Made by a program: the position numbers and the translations under genes. From NCBI GenBank assembly GCA_963575645.1, contig OY754471.1, forward strand, positions 31,938,401 through 32,002,400: a stretch of DNA of 64,000 nt. Reading direction: 5' to 3'. Source of the DNA: Xanthostigma xanthostigma (Eukaryota > Arthropoda > Insecta > Raphidioptera > Raphidiidae). This document shows, piece by piece, positions 44,080 to 56,051 of the stretch (positions within the stretch are counted from its first letter, which is position 1; the number at the start of each line of letters is the position of its first letter). The notes under the pieces were generated by a model. That model was not told where the DNA came from. It saw nothing but the letters and a program-made list of their open reading frames with translations, and ran no database searches.

Positions 44080-44147
44080 TTCTCGTGGCCGAGCGGTTAT
44101 GACGTTAGGCTAGCACTAGTCTCGGGATCGATTCCCGTCAGCATCAT
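44080..44147 (+). tRNA. tRNA-like sequence, class II type, pseudogene
   Basis: CGTGGCCGAGCGGTTATGAC holds a good A box and GGGATCGATTCCCG a B-box-like arm with a perfect 5-bp stem. The anticodon arm pairs only with wobbles and lacks T33 in the best fold, so it is unlikely to be functional. It is followed by an A run and a long AT-rich tract, as in tRNA-derived SINEs. Confidence 0.5.
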
Positions 44148-44211
44148 TGGAAAAAAAATTTCTACTCCATTTTATTTCCACTTGATATTTAGGTATATAT
44201 AATCCTATATT

Positions 44212-44345
44212 TTTATATTTGTTTTTTTTTAATTTTTAATTTTTTTTATATTTTTAATTGTTTTTTTTTTATTTTTAATTTATTTTCTCAATTTTTTTCT
44301 CATATATTTTTATTTCTTTTTTAATTTTTAATTTTTTTTTATTTT
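44212..44345. repeat. T-rich low-complexity tract
   Basis: Runs of T separated by AA, such as TTTTTAATTTTTAATTTTT. Possibly the tail of the retroposon headed by the tRNA-like sequence at 44080. Confidence 0.7.
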
Positions 44346-44730
44346 CTTAATTGTTTTTTGAAAAATTCACTTTCGTCAAATCTTTTATTCATAAAAAGTG
44401 CAACAAAAATAAAAAAGTGGAAAGTTTTCGAAGTGAAACTTCTTTTTTTAATGAATGGTTGGCCTTGTTCATTGATTTTTTTTTCATGCCTTCAAAATTG
44501 GCCTTCATGTAAATTTCAAGAATATCCATATTTCAAATGAATATAAATAAAAAAGAATCAGAGCATAGACTTGTTATAGCTCATTTTTATTTTTAATAGA
44601 CTTCACGTGGATTGTTTACAAATTGAATGTCATGATATTCCCATGGAGGTGTGATCAGCCGATTGCACCACTAGGTGTTGCACCAATTGTTCTGTGGTGT
44701 TGCACCGTGGCAGCAATGGACTACCCGGCA

Positions 44731-44858
44731 AAATATAAATGCACTTTTGTAGTTTGTTAAATAAGTAGTAAAAATCAAAAGTCGATTGTTGCAATTTCTA
44801 CAATCGACTTTTGATTGTTACTTCTTATTTAACAAACTACAAAAGTGCATTTATATTT
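44731..44858. repeat. Long near-perfect hairpin, about 60-bp stem
   Basis: AAATATAAATGCACTTTTGT at the left and ACAAAAGTGCATTTATATTT at the right. The arms differ at only about three positions and the loop is about 8 nt (44791-44798). The flanks carry GTTGCACC strings. Confidence 0.85.
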
Positions 44859-44985
44859 GGCGCGTAATATACATATTTTTGGAATTGCGGTGATTATTAT
44901 TTGTTTTTAAACGCTTTATATTAGTTTGGGTTGTAAATATGTATGTATGTATGTAACTAACTCCGTAACGGAATCTTTGAGCATA

Positions 44986-45404
44986 ATTTTCACCAATTTC
45001 CCGAAGTCTGATTAATTTGAAACTTTGCATACGTATCAAGGACCGATGACAATGCAATAATTTGATAACAGTTTCCCATTATCCTTATTAGGACCCCCAG
45101 GATTAATAAATTCTTTTATAGATCCTCTGTAGTAAACGCTTTATTTTCACCAATTTCCCGAAGTCTGATTAATTTGAAACTTTGCATACGTATCAAGGAC
45201 CGATGACAATGCAATAATTTGATAACAGTTTCCCATTATCCTTATTAGGACCCCCAGGATTAATAAATTCTTTTATAGATCCTCAGATTAATTTGAAACT
45301 TTGCATACGTATCAAGGACCGATGACAATGCAATAATTTGATAACAGTTTCCCATTATCCTTATTAGGACCCCCAGGATTAATAAATTCTTTTATAGATC
45401 CTCA
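44986..45404 (+). repeat. Minisatellite of three near-identical units
   Basis: Three direct copies of a block starting TCTGATTAATTTGAAACTTT (first copies) and ending TTTTATAGATCCTC. The second unit repeats an added TTTTCACCAATTTCCCGAAG lead, and the third starts at the AGATTAATTTG point. The units appear identical by eye, implying recent expansion. Confidence 0.85.
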
Positions 45405-45416
45405 AACTAAAAAGTG

Positions 45417-45644
45417 AAAAATAAAATATAGTTTAAAAAAAACTAAAAAACACGCTTTATATCGCACTAAAAAGTAAAAAATAATTGTTTTAAAATAAGC
45501 TTAAAAAGCGTTGGGCGCTCGATGTACGAAAATGTGGAACAAAGCGCCCCACGCTTTTTAAGCTTATTTTAAAACAATTATTTTTTACTTTTTAGTGCGA
45601 TATAAAGCGTGTTTTTTAGTTTTTTTTAAACTATATTTTATTTT
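45417..45644. repeat. Nearly perfect inverted repeat, about 102-bp arms
   Basis: Arms 45417-45518 and 45543-45644 differ at about one position (GTTGGG against GTGGGG in complement). The loop is about 24 nt around GATGTACGAAAATG. No coding capacity; transcripts would fold into a long duplex. Confidence 0.9.
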
Positions 45645-45794
45645 CTTTAGATCGTATAGTGTAACCTGTACGTTATTATAGACGTGTAAGTTTAAGTTAC
45701 ATCGATAAAAAAAAACCTATTAGTTCGCAGTTTCAGCAATATAATATATTTATATAAAAATAATGTCTCACACTTTGGAAAAAGACGTGAAATC

Positions 45795-46352
45795 TTAAAA
45801 AAAAAACTTCGGAGAAGTAAAAACTTCGTTCTGTGCTAAATTCAAAAACTTGAGGCGACTGGATCTCAAGATTATAACTTAAAAAAAAAAGAATTCCGAG
45901 GCAGACAAGAAATTGAAATCAAGCTCGAAATTCTGTGCCTAAGACGTCAAAAAAAAATGAATTTCGAGGCAGACAAGGATTGAAATCCAACCTCGAAATT
46001 CTGTGCTTATAAAAGCTACAAGAGCAACAGCAAAAAAAAAGTGCAAAGACGGTGTTCGCATAACTCCTTTAGTTACCACTAGAAAAACGTCGTCTGTGCA
46101 CTTTTTTTTTGCTGTGCTCTTGTAGCTTTTATAAGCACAGAATTTCGAGGTTGGATTTGAATTCCTTGTCTGCCTCAAAATTCATTTTTTTTTCGCCGTC
46201 TTAGGCACGGAATTTCGAGCTTGATTTCAATTTCTTGTCTGCCTCGGCATTCTTTTTTTTAAGTTATAATCCCTATCTTGAGATCCAGTCGCCTCAAGTT
46301 TTTGAATTTAGCACAGAACGAAGTTTTTACTTCTCCGAAGTTTTTTTTTAAG
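45795..46352. repeat. Inverted repeat with internally duplicated arms, about 255 bp each
   Basis: Outer ends TTAAAAAAAAAACTTCGGAG and its complement. Each arm contains two related copies of a block around TTCCGAGGCAGACAAG and CTCGAAATTCTGTGC. The centre is a unique 30 to 40 nt around CATAACTCCTTTAGTTACCA. The minus-strand frame here (45939-46178) is a shadow of the repeat. Confidence 0.85.
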
Positions 46353-47832
46353 TAAAATATACATTGACGATGAGAGTTAAAATGATTAGAGCTTCACATG
46401 CCAAAAACCTGGCCTAATAGGTATTGGCAAATATTTGCTTCCAATGTTTGTCTCCCCCTGGTACAATGAAGCACTAACAGCATAGCCTGGCTGCATACTA
46501 GCCCAGCCTGGCCCAATGTTCCTTGTTTGCTTTCCAAGGATATTCCCGCTCAATAATTTTGCAGTAGGTATTAACACAATAATTGTTAAACCCTCAACCG
46601 TGAATATTTTGATTACATCTTGTTTTTCTATTTCAAATACAAAAAACAAAATGACTAGTTGTGTTAATATTTAAATACTAAATGCAAAATATTTATTTTC
46701 AAATAGGTACGTTTATGGATTTTTTGTGTTATTATGCATGTTATTTCATTGATTTTATTAAAACATCGACGAACGTGTGGCCAGATTCGTTGGAGTATTG
46801 TCAAACATGGCGGCCCTTTTCACTCGGATTGAAACCTGGTTGATAATTTGTCGTTTCTCATCGACCACAGCCCTCTAATATCTTCCAGCCTCGAACACTT
46901 AACGATTATTAGGCCAAGTTTGTCATATGTGTGGCTTCTGCTTTCAAAATAGCACGTACTATCTACAATCTACATAATGCGTGCAGTATATGTACAATGT
47001 ACATAAAAATGTCAAAATTTAATGTTAGTAGGTACATTGAATAGGTATCTACTATATGCAGACACTATATCATCGTTCATCAAATACATCGTTCTGCTTT
47101 AACAGAATCACAGTGGAGTGTGCTGTGACAGACGCCATACCGTCTGTCAGCAAACTTTGTACTGTGCAGCGGTGATTAGCTTTTATCCGCGGTTTTTTTT
47201 TTCGCTATAATGTCGCTCTCGACAAAAAAAACATAGCTTAATTCGAACGTTTCCGAAAAACAGTACTGTCTACCGACTTTTTAATAATTATAAATTATTA
47301 TTACCTTTAAATAATTAAAGGTTACCTTTTCGTTCACGCTTTCGTTCGCTCTAATCGTCTTATCATAGCGTAGCTGGATAAAAAGTACTAACTTCGCGTG
47401 CCAAATAATTTAAGTCATAGTGCTTCAAGTTTCTTTAAAGCTGGTCCAACCGTTCTCGAGTGATACTGGTACCAACGGACAAAACTAAAATAAAAACACG
47501 TTTTCCATCTGAAAATAAAATTTAAAAAAATTATATCTAGTAAAAAATGATGTCAGAAACCTATAAAAAAAATATGGTGATTATCCGCCATAACATATAA
47601 AATAAAATTAAAATTAATATTTTTTTTAATATGACGTACCTAAAAATTAAAATTGAAATCGAGAAAAAATAATGTCGGTAGGTAACTTATCAAAAAAGCT
47701 CGAAGTGACAATTAGTTTAAAAAATATTTGAAAAAGATGGATTTTTTTTATGTTTTATTTCAATAAAGATCTTTGTCCCGTTAAATTTTCAACCAATTCG
47801 GAATAGTCGTTCAAAAGTTCGATTCTCTATAG
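46353..47832. other. No gene seen
   Basis: An 87-codon minus frame at 46386-46649 contains GPGWASMQPGYAVSAS; it may reflect a GC-richer repeated motif (AGCCTGGCTGCATACTAGCC) and no protein family comes to mind. The rest is AT-rich. Confidence 0.35.
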
Positions 47833-48305
47833 TAGCGGCTCTCAAACTTTTTTGGTGACGGAACCCTTTTGGAAAGCGAAATACTTGACGGAACCCTCAA
47901 TAAAACAAAAATGTCTTTATATGCATTCTTTATTAATAAGCATAATACGAGGACAATGTAACAGTTACTTATTAATACTTAGTATTATAATCCGGAATAA
48001 AAATAGAAATACAAATTGACAGTGCAAGCAATTCTCGACTTTATGTTTTGATCATAACTATAGCGCCTAATCTCAGGGGTGGCTTTTATCAAAGGGACTG
48101 CGCTCACACAAGTAGATACCTATCGGCGGCGGTATAGTACAATAATAATTTGTACTGTGGTGGCGACTAAGTTTGGCTGCGCCTCGTGAACATCGCCTCA
48201 AACAGAGAGAGAGGTGTTTTTAATATTTTTCTAAATTCTTGCGGAGCCCCCACAGGGGTTTCGCGGAACCCTAGGGTTCCGTTGAGCACACTTTGAGTAT
48301 GGCTG
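47833..48305. mobile_element. hAT MITE, 473 bp, with perfect 8-bp TSD
   Basis: The left end TAGCGGCTCTCAAACTTTTT and the right end (complement CAGCCATACTCAAAGTGTGC) are diverged hAT-type inverted repeats followed by GGAACCCT on both sides. The 8-mer CTCTATAG flanks both ends (47825-47832 and 48306-48313). Non-coding. Confidence 0.85.
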
Positions 48306-48313
48306 CTCTATAG

Positions 48314-49448
48314 TCTATGGGGATTAATTATGAAGAGCTGAAAATTTGGCAGATCACTACTTATATCGATAGTAGGTAATTAAAGACAAAAAAATCAACC
48401 CAGTGGGCGCTAAGACCGGTTACCCGGTTCTTATGCTCCTATTGGCTGTGTACTCGAAGCCTACTAGCGCCGGTAGTGGATAATAGAGAATTATTGAACT
48501 CACTTTTTATGCAAAACGCGACATGTTTCTATTGAGATAACAAAAACTTTATTTGGCCATGATGTGTCAATAAAAAATGTAATAAGGAAAACTGATGTTA
48601 ATTTTATATAGGTACCTACCATAAAATTCAGATTGCAAACCATTATACAAATAGCATAACATAAAAGGTACATGAGAATAATTTATTTATCAATTGTGAC
48701 GTACAATATATAAATAATAATTAATTTCTTTATACTGACAGCGGAACGTCCAATTATGGCGCCAATGGTCTTTATTTTACTTAATTCGCCATCAGCGCAA
48801 CAGCCCGGAACACATCAAGCATTTCCAGATCACTTAGTTTTGCCCATGTTTTCTTTGTAATTAAAAAACTTCATAAAATTATAACTATTTTCACTTTTTA
48901 ATAAACATTGCTCACTGACACGAAAAATTTGAGGTTGAAGTTTCCCCTAGTGCTCACCACAAACGCTCGCAACGAAAAATTTGTAACTCCGCCTCCTTGC
49001 ACATAGCCCATAGCCTTTGTTCCATTCTCCCTTGTGGATTTGGAATGACTAAAGTAACATGTGTGCGTCGACCTTGGTTGTGTATGTGAAAATTCGTTTT
49101 CCCGAGATACGCCACTAGGTACCTAATAATCGTTATTGTCGCGTCAGAAAATGTCAGTGCACTTACCGTGCAGGGTAAAGACCTGCAATATCGACGATCG
49201 TCGTCTTTTGTTACAGAAAAATAAGCTGAAAAAAGTCTTATGATACATAAATCGAAAATAATGAAAAGTCAGTTGACTTTAATGTAAGTTAAGTTTAGCT
49301 CGACTATTTACGACGTTTTCTTGTATGGCTTCTTGTCACAAATCTTACATAATTCAATATATTGAATGCACATGAAAAGTGCGACCCACGATAGTGTTCA
49401 TGTGAAAATACAATTTAAATATTGTATTCATTTGAATTTTATATTTTA
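48314..49448. other. No gene seen
   Basis: No convincing frame or repeat border found. Confidence 0.4.
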
Positions 49449-49884
49449 CTAGCCGTTACTCGCGGCTTCGCACGCGATTGAGATGAAACACGGATGCTTT
49501 CAGTTACTCCTTTCTCGACGTAGACTCTCCCCAAAAAATTTAAAAATTGATGACATTCATGTGATCAACGTCCTGACAAACCTTGAAAATGACACCCATG
49601 TTGATTTCACCCTCTGAAGGGGTTGTTTTTTAAAACACGTATTTACTTATTTGTTGACAGAAGTAATCCTGCGCATTTTCGAATTGACACATCAATCTTA
49701 TATGATTTCTCCATGCAAATTTTGAACTTTTTTAGGGGTTGAATTTTCAAAAATCTGTACTTAGCGCATGCTACGTCATAATAACTAATCTGTGTGCCAA
49801 ATTTCAGCCCAATCCGTCCAGTGGCTTGAGCTGTGCATCGATAGATCAGTCAGTCAGTCACGGTTTCCTTTTATATATTTAGAT
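49449..49884 (-). mobile_element. Helitron-like element (CTAG family 3), 436 bp
   Basis: On the minus strand it starts TCTAAATATATAAAAGG directly after an A and ends GCCGCGAGTAACGGCTAG with T following: 5' TC, 3' CTAG and insertion between A and T. The body has the CAGTCAGTCAGTCA block and CCAAATTTCAGCCCAATCCG, well known from insect repeats. Confidence 0.75.
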
Positions 49885-49971
49885 ACAACTTTATTCAATA
49901 TTTTTACTACAGGAATTTTGACAATTAGCCTTGGAAAATTAGACAAATAAGAGGCAAAACTTTGAAAACAA

Positions 49972-50585
49972 ATCCAGCCAATTGGGCGACGGGACTATTC
50001 CAACTTCAAAAATATTAACATTTGACATATTATAATAAATTAAAAAATTTTGTAACTCTTACAGTGACGCGGGTAATGGCCAGTATTAAATATTATGATA
50101 TTTGCTATTCGATGTCTATATATATGACCACGTGATGAAAAAATTAATCAGCTACCTAACTAACGGATTTACAGGACAAAAGAACAGCTGATTTTTTTAT
50201 TTGCAAAATATTTCCGAAACTATGAAGCTTAGAAATTTTTTTTACGAAGCTGTCTTGTAAAAATAGATAGAATTAACAAGCCGCTATGAAAAGTATATCA
50301 TTATTATATAAAAAACAACGTTATAGCATTAATCTCTTCCTCGCATGCGTCGATTTTCTCCAAAAACAATAGGACTCTTCATAGTTGCACAAAATTTTAT
50401 TACAATCCGCATATTCGTTTGACCTGTATAGTGTTCACAGACAAACAAACAGATGCACAGACATTTTCCAAAAATATGTTTTTTAGATTCAGAGAACCTC
50501 AAAAAACTAAAAAATGTGAATTTTTGAAAAGTGGATTTTAACGTAAATTAGTACCTACCATTCCCCACTTGTGGTGTTGGAATGA
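49972..50585 (+). mobile_element. MITE family A, copy with both ends
   Basis: From CAGCCAATTGGGCGACGGGA and ACTATTCCAACTTC to CCCCACTTGTGGTGTTGGAATGAT-like end. The interior strings CGCATGCGTCGATTTTCTCC and GTTTGACCTGTATAGTG match the other copies. Confidence 0.75.
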
Positions 50586-51104
50586 TAAAATTCCGACCAA
50601 GGTGAATTTTTGTAAAGGCCTTTATTTTTAATGTAAGCATATCCTGAAAAGATTAAACCTTAAATACCGTTGCTCTTTTTTAGAGAATGAAAGGAGGTAG
50701 ATTCTAGTTTTTCGTAAATATCTCGAAAGTTATCAATTTTCCGAGGAAAACAGTTAAGAGAAAATTTTTAATTTATAAAGTTCAATACAGAAAAGGTCTC
50801 TAGATATTTTTTCTCTGAATGATTCGTTTCAGAGATATAGACTGAATTATCTCTGAACAGAAATTGCACACATCATATAGCCTAAAGCTGCTTTTGTTTG
50901 AATGACGATTTTAGGTATGAAAAACAACACTATATGTATCTGACACGGCATAAGTGATATGTGTTCTATTTATTCAGCTTGTACACTTTTAGTCGCGTGT
51001 TAAAAGCCTGTTAAATGTGTCAAGCTTTACTTGAAACACCAACTTTTAATTTGCGTTTAGGTTTGTAGCATACAACGGGTAGTGTTAGATGTATTTATAC
51101 ATAT
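50586..51104. other. No gene seen
   Basis: AT-rich flank of the solo LTR. Confidence 0.4.
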
Positions 51105-51856
51105 TGTAACAAAACTGCTGTTGTCCGTGGCGGAAATTATTTATTTGCAATAATAAATGTTTAACAAAACAGTAAAACACACAAACGAAAGCGTACTTCT
51201 TTAACTTAACAGAAATAATAACGTTAACAGAAACTTAACAGAAATAATAACGTTAACAGAAACTTAACAGAAATAATAACGTTAACAGAAACAAAACTAA
51301 TTGTTCTAAATATATTAAAAATAAAAGATAAAGTAACAGAGAATATAGAGTCACTAAATTATATACACAAAATGTTTACAACACAGGAACACAACACAAA
51401 GTTTATCTATTACAGTAGCTGATTCACACTTGATTTACAAAAAGTTATTTAAACAGATTTATATAAGTTGCACTCACTAAAGTTATAATTTATTTCCACA
51501 GTATAATTTATGTCGTAATGCCAGAGCACTGTATCAACACAACTCACGAACAGCTCAAATACTGACTGACCCGACTTACCCACTCTGCTCGCCTTTTATA
51601 GTCTCGTCCTACTCTTCTATCGAATGTTCTGGACGAATTGAGATTTCTTCTTTTACATCTATTGTTCTCTCCAAGCGATTCTAAGAAATCTGGTCTAACT
51701 TCGCTACCTACTTTGCGCACCGAGATCCCTTCCTTTACATGTATTTGTGTCTCTCCAAGCGTTTGTCTGCAGGTCGGATGTTTTTACCTGTTTTCCATTG
51801 TTGTTTCTAGTAGTTTCTACAAATTCCAGAGTCGTCCCATCAAGGGGCACGCAACA
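51105..51856 (+). mobile_element. Solo LTR, 752 bp, with 4-bp TSD
   Basis: Begins TGTAACAAAACTGCTG and ends GGGGCACGCAACA, flanked by ATAT (51101-51104 and 51857-51860). It shares the LTR start, the AAAATAAAAGATAAAGTAAC-type A-rich block and the end with 7908-8473. It is about 190 bp longer, partly from three direct copies of a roughly 30-bp unit (CTTAACAGAAATAATAACG, 51214-51300). The frame at 51638-51877 within it is not a gene. Confidence 0.8.
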
Positions 51857-51892
51857 ATATTATATAAGACAAAATAGGTTATGGCCATATTC

Positions 51893-52105
51893 ACCAAGTA
51901 GTTATTTATTCGGTTCATTTGTTCTTCAGGTAACTATTCCTCCGAATAAATAGTGATAATTCAATTCACCAATCATAATTATGTTTACTGCAGGTATAAA
52001 TCTATCTGTCTTACTTCCAGGGTATAAATATTTATTCGCCTGATAAAATAATAATAGCCGCCACATAGATAATAATACCTAACATATAAACGTGGAGCAT
52101 TTATG
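51893..52105 (-). repeat. Dispersed repeat, copy 2
   Basis: Inverse of 21195-21420, starting CCATATTCACCAAGTAGTTA and ending near AACGTGGAGCAT. Confidence 0.7.
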
Positions 52106-52344
52106 TGTTGTTTATTAAAAAATTAAAAAAAAATGTATTTGTGCCCTTACACTGTTTTTTTTTTCAAATCTTCGTATAACGAAAGAAAACACTCGGTACT
52201 TTGAGTTTCGCTATTTTCGTTATAGAGAGCTTACACTGTATTTAATACTTTTACTGGTGTTTACTTATACACAAAAATAAAAAATACTCGCATATACGTA
52301 CGTATATTTAGTATTTACGGTGTTTTTTTTTTATTTTGATTTTT
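52106..52344. other. Possible pogo-like end
   Basis: ACGAAAGAAAACACTCGG and CGTTATAGAGAGCTTACACTG (about 52215-52235) look like one end of a pogo-related element. The partner is uncertain. Confidence 0.3.
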
Positions 52345-52908
52345 TTTTTCGATCCCATTGGCTAATTTAGCATTGGACCAAAAAAATCCTCCAAAAATTT
52401 CAGCTTCCTTGATCAAACCTGTGGCGCAAACCGAGTTTGTTTCCCATTTAATTAACATGGGAAAAACGGCGTTTTTACTCAAACATGGAAAACATGGATA
52501 GCCGGTGGAATTTTTTTTCCTTTAATGTTTGATAGCAGCGTTTTGTAGAGAATTAAATTTCCCACAATTGATTATTTTCAAAGATATACTCGTTCATTCT
52601 CCTAAAAATCGGATTTAATTTAATTCATTAATGTTTAAACCAGCATATCTTTGAAAATAATGAATTCACGGATTTAGTACTAAGGACCTTTTTTGTGGGA
52701 AATTTAATTCTCTACAAAATACTGCTATTAAAAAATTTAAAAAAAATGTCTACCAGCTATCCATGTTTGGGTGAAAACGTCGTTTTTCCCATGTTAATTA
52801 AATGGGAAACAAACTCGGTTTGCGCCGTTCACTGGTGTGATCTAGGAAGCTGAAATTTTGGAATTTTTTTAGGTTCAATGCTAAAACATTAGCGAATGGA
52901 ACCGAAAA
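52345..52908. mobile_element. Long-TIR non-coding element, about 565 bp
   Basis: Arms of about 230 bp contain GCAAACCGAGTTTGTTTCCC, ATTTAATTAACATGGGAAAA and GAATTAAATTTCCCACAA with their complements. The outer ends are TTTTTCGATCCCATTGGCTA and the inverse of TTTTTCGGTTCCATTCGCTA. Core of about 65 bp. Confidence 0.8.
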
Positions 52909-53737
52909 ATAAAAAAAAAAACATTAATATACATGCATATAATTTTTTTTTTAATAATTTTTCCCATAGGGCATAGGCAAACACCTCCCACAAGCGACCA
53001 ATAAAGTTAGAACCATTGGTGTTCATCTATGGGAGGTCTCACCGTATTTATAAATATTTATATAAATTATTGTTATGTGGATTCTTAATACGTGTACAAT
53101 ATTTCAAATTATTCAGACGTCTGGAAATGGGTGAAAATTAAATTAAAGATTTCATTAGAAAACACAAATGGTTACAGGTGAAGTTAATAAAAGAGTGTTA
53201 AAAATATGCTGTTTCTCTTTCCTTTATGAAATCATCCCACAGCTACTATATTATACTCCTTTTGATTTGCCCACTCCGTTTCTCCGTTCTAATAGGACAG
53301 TTTTTCTCGGGGAAGCGCATAAAATGTTAAATGACGGCGACTGAAAAGTGTGAGGACGATTTGTCTAGGAGCTGTTCATAAATCACGTCACGCTTTTTAT
53401 GTTATTTCCGACTCCCTCTCCCTTCTTGTCAATATATTGTGAATCCTCTTCCTTAATATTACGTCACACATACTCTCTAATTTCTATTAAAATTTTTTAA
53501 TAGACGCTGATAACCTTAGATGTTGAGCGTCTATAATTTACAATGTGATCTTGATTTTTTTAGTTTTTTCGTTTAAAAAAATCTTAAAATTAATGTAACG
53601 TCATACTTTGTCACACTAAGTACATGCGTATGTGGTTTAAGGGCAGTCCTTTTTAAAAACGAAACAAAAAGTGGGATTCCTGATTCAGTCGTTCGTTGGA
53701 TATACATATTATATAATATATAAGAGGTATATGTGTG
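52909..53737. other. No gene seen
   Basis: No protein motif or element border recognised apart from an ACCTCCCACAAG / ATGGGAGGTCTC pair at 52983 and 53027. Confidence 0.35.
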
Positions 53738-54565
53738 ATAGTCAAACATCGAAGCTCTGGCGCTCCTAGGTCTGCCATAAAGTGTTAGTCAAAGTCCAAA
53801 CCAATAGCGTTTATCTACCTTTGACTAACGAATTTTTGTCTAATCGACTAATCCTAAGAGAGACTAATTTTGATAGTCAAATGCCGAAACTCAGTTTGAT
53901 GAAATCGAGGTGTGACCAGTCAGACCTAAATTAGGTATGCAATAATGTGTATATAATGAAAGCATATTTTTGAGGAGCATTTTTTTATTACAGTGGCATC
54001 TTATAAAACTTACACATCGGCCACATCTTCCAAACTAAGCAATTTCTCTTTGCATTCTTGTATCTGATTCCTATAGCAAAAAGTGTGTTTATTATTCCGT
54101 GTTTCGTCCCTACTCTGTAATGACTTTATCAATGTGGTGATCCTTAGCTTTTTCTCCGGTTACAGTAAGTTCGTTCCAAGCAACCGCGAACGGTAATAAA
54201 ACCGTACACAGTCTTGTCATTGCGCAAGACTGTCTTGCGCAGTATCGATTTTTGAGCTAGTGCGCAAATTAGTCTTGCGCAGTGACAAGACTGTGTACGG
54301 TTTTATTACCGTTCACGGCTGCTTGGAACGAACCTAGTATTTTCATTCTCTGTTGGCGAATTTGCCTTACTCGCTTCTGGGATAGACTATAGGCAAAGCC
54401 CGAAACAAATTATTTTACTTTCGAGGTTTGACTAAAAAGTTAGATACTTCTAGGTTTGACTAAAAATTTATCAGTCAAAGGTCGAAATGGGAATCTATTT
54501 CGGGGTTTGCCGAAAGGCGTAGATCAAACCTAGGATGAACCAGTTATTTATCGACCTTTGACTAT
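53738..54565. mobile_element. Element with TAGTCAAA ends and subterminal repeats, hosting a MITE
   Basis: The left ATAGTCAAACATCGAAG and right CGACCTTTGACTAT are inverted. TTTGACTA/TAGTCAAA strings recur many times in both flanks of the element (for example 53788, 53820, 53874, 54426, 54459, 54475). TA may be the target. It is interrupted by the MITE at 54168-54334. No transposase seen. Confidence 0.6.
54168..54334. mobile_element. MITE (GTTCCAAGCAG family), nested
   Basis: Arms about 65 bp: GTTCGTTCCAAGCAACCGCG at the left and CGGCTGCTTGGAACGAAC at the right, with AACGGTAATAAAACCGTACA and AGTCTTGTCA in complement. Better preserved than the family member at 18282. Confidence 0.8.
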
Positions 54566-55079
54566 AACATATGGATATGAATCGGAGCTTAATTGATAAT
54601 GCGAACCGATGATGACGACCGGCGCGGCATCAGCCCTGGACGCCACGCCGGTCTCTCGACTGATTGACCTTACACTTCGACAGTTAAACCGTTTAAACGG
54701 TCAGTACGCTCTGTATTGTTCTGCTTGTCATGCTGTGTGCATTACAAACACCCACACATCACTGCGACGGCTAATAAATGGTCCTTTGATTACATTTACT
54801 CGCAACGATGTGTTCAACACTAAATCACTTTAACACTGTACAGTGTACGCAGTCTTAATACTATTAATATACCTATAATGTTATCTACTACTGAGTAGTA
54901 AGTACATGCATAAACGGTACTTGACCTTTTATTTGCTTTCCCGCGCTTTTCTATTTAATCAAATCATTACATGTCCCTTACATAAGAACCATGCCATGTA
55001 AGTATATGACTGACTCCTTGAGTTTTGAATATAGACTAGTTGCAGATACCTATACCTATGATCATATTAAGGCCGTTGG
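54566..55079. other. No gene seen
   Basis: A 74-codon frame at 54609-54833 has no motif; its GC-richer first third may be a repeat. Confidence 0.35.
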
Positions 55080-55290
55080 ACACAAGGTTAAAGCCTACGA
55101 AGATGGAAATGACGTCAATGAAGGCTCGCGTGCGTGGTTACAAGTTGGATTTTAAAAATAGTATACCTATTGTTAGTGTTCCGTTGGCAAAATGGACAAA
55201 CGTCCACATACAAGCATGACGTCATAGGGTGTGTTTTGTTCAGAGACAACAAACGTTCATTTTTGTTATAAAATTCTAACTGTCACTGTC
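55080..55290 (+). repeat. Dispersed repeat (also at 33935-34195)
   Basis: GAAGATGGAAATGACGTCA at 55099, with the same downstream order of related strings as the other copy. Confidence 0.55.
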
Positions 55291-55547
55291 ACATCTATAA
55301 AACCAGCTTCAGAACACGTATCGTCATATTCCGTAGAAACGACGTCAATTATCTATAGGGGAAGGTATTTTAGCCCCTTTTAAATTTGTTCATCAGTTAA
55401 TCTTTTCTCTATAATTTTGGCCCTAAACTTCGCCTAATTTGTATTTGAACAGGGGGCTTTTACACAACGATTGTTTTTTAACGAAAATTTTATAATTGCT
55501 TCAGGCGACTTTGTTAACGAAAATAATCATCATTAAACTATAGATTT
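55291..55547. other. No gene seen
   Basis: Short AT-rich spacer. Confidence 0.35.
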
Positions 55548-55851
55548 ACAACCGAGCGGGGCGCAGCCCCGCGAGATAAGACTGTAACAAAGGTGGAGAC
55601 GTAGGCTCCACAAAGGGAAGCGAAGCTTCCCCAGAGAACCTACGGTTCTTATATGGAGAGCCGAAGGCTCAACTAGTGTCGTTTACAACCGAGCGGGGCG
55701 CAGCCCCGCGAGGTAAAACTGTAACTAAGGTGGAGACGTAGGCTCCACAAAGGGAAGCGACAGAGAACCTACGGTTCTCAAAGTTTTGGCGATATCAGCA
55801 TATCAGTATTTTATTTAACTTTCCGAGCAAAGCTCGGTCACCAAGGTACTA
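55548..55851 (+). mobile_element. 5'-truncated Helitron with hairpin array
   Basis: Two hairpin-array units (period 137: GAGCGGGG at 55554 and 55691) lead directly into AAAGTTTTGGCGATATCAGC and the terminal hairpin CCGAGC-AAA-GCTCGG, ending CACCAAGGTACTA. The 5' TCCCTATATT end seen at 23809 is absent. Same family as 23809 and 29608. Confidence 0.8.
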
Positions 55852-56051
55852 ATTACTACATGATATCAAAATAAAAAATGTCTGCCTATAATGTAGAATC
55901 GTTTCTTTTCATAGACTACAATTCTTTTTCTCTTTTGATATACACGATTTGACTGAATACATTCTAAATATCAATACCTATATCAAGTTAAAATAATCGT
56001 ATTTTCAATTTTCAACTATATTACACAACAATATTAAAAAAAAAATTTTGC
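55852..56051. other. AT-rich spacer
   Basis: No gene or repeat end seen. Confidence 0.35.

Noticed and set aside
45939..46178. 79-codon minus frame
   Set aside because: Produced by the inverted repeat at 45795-46352.
46386..46649. 87-codon minus frame with GPGWASMQPGYAVSAS
   Set aside because: Tempting glycine/proline-rich string, but no family, splice sites or neighbours support it.
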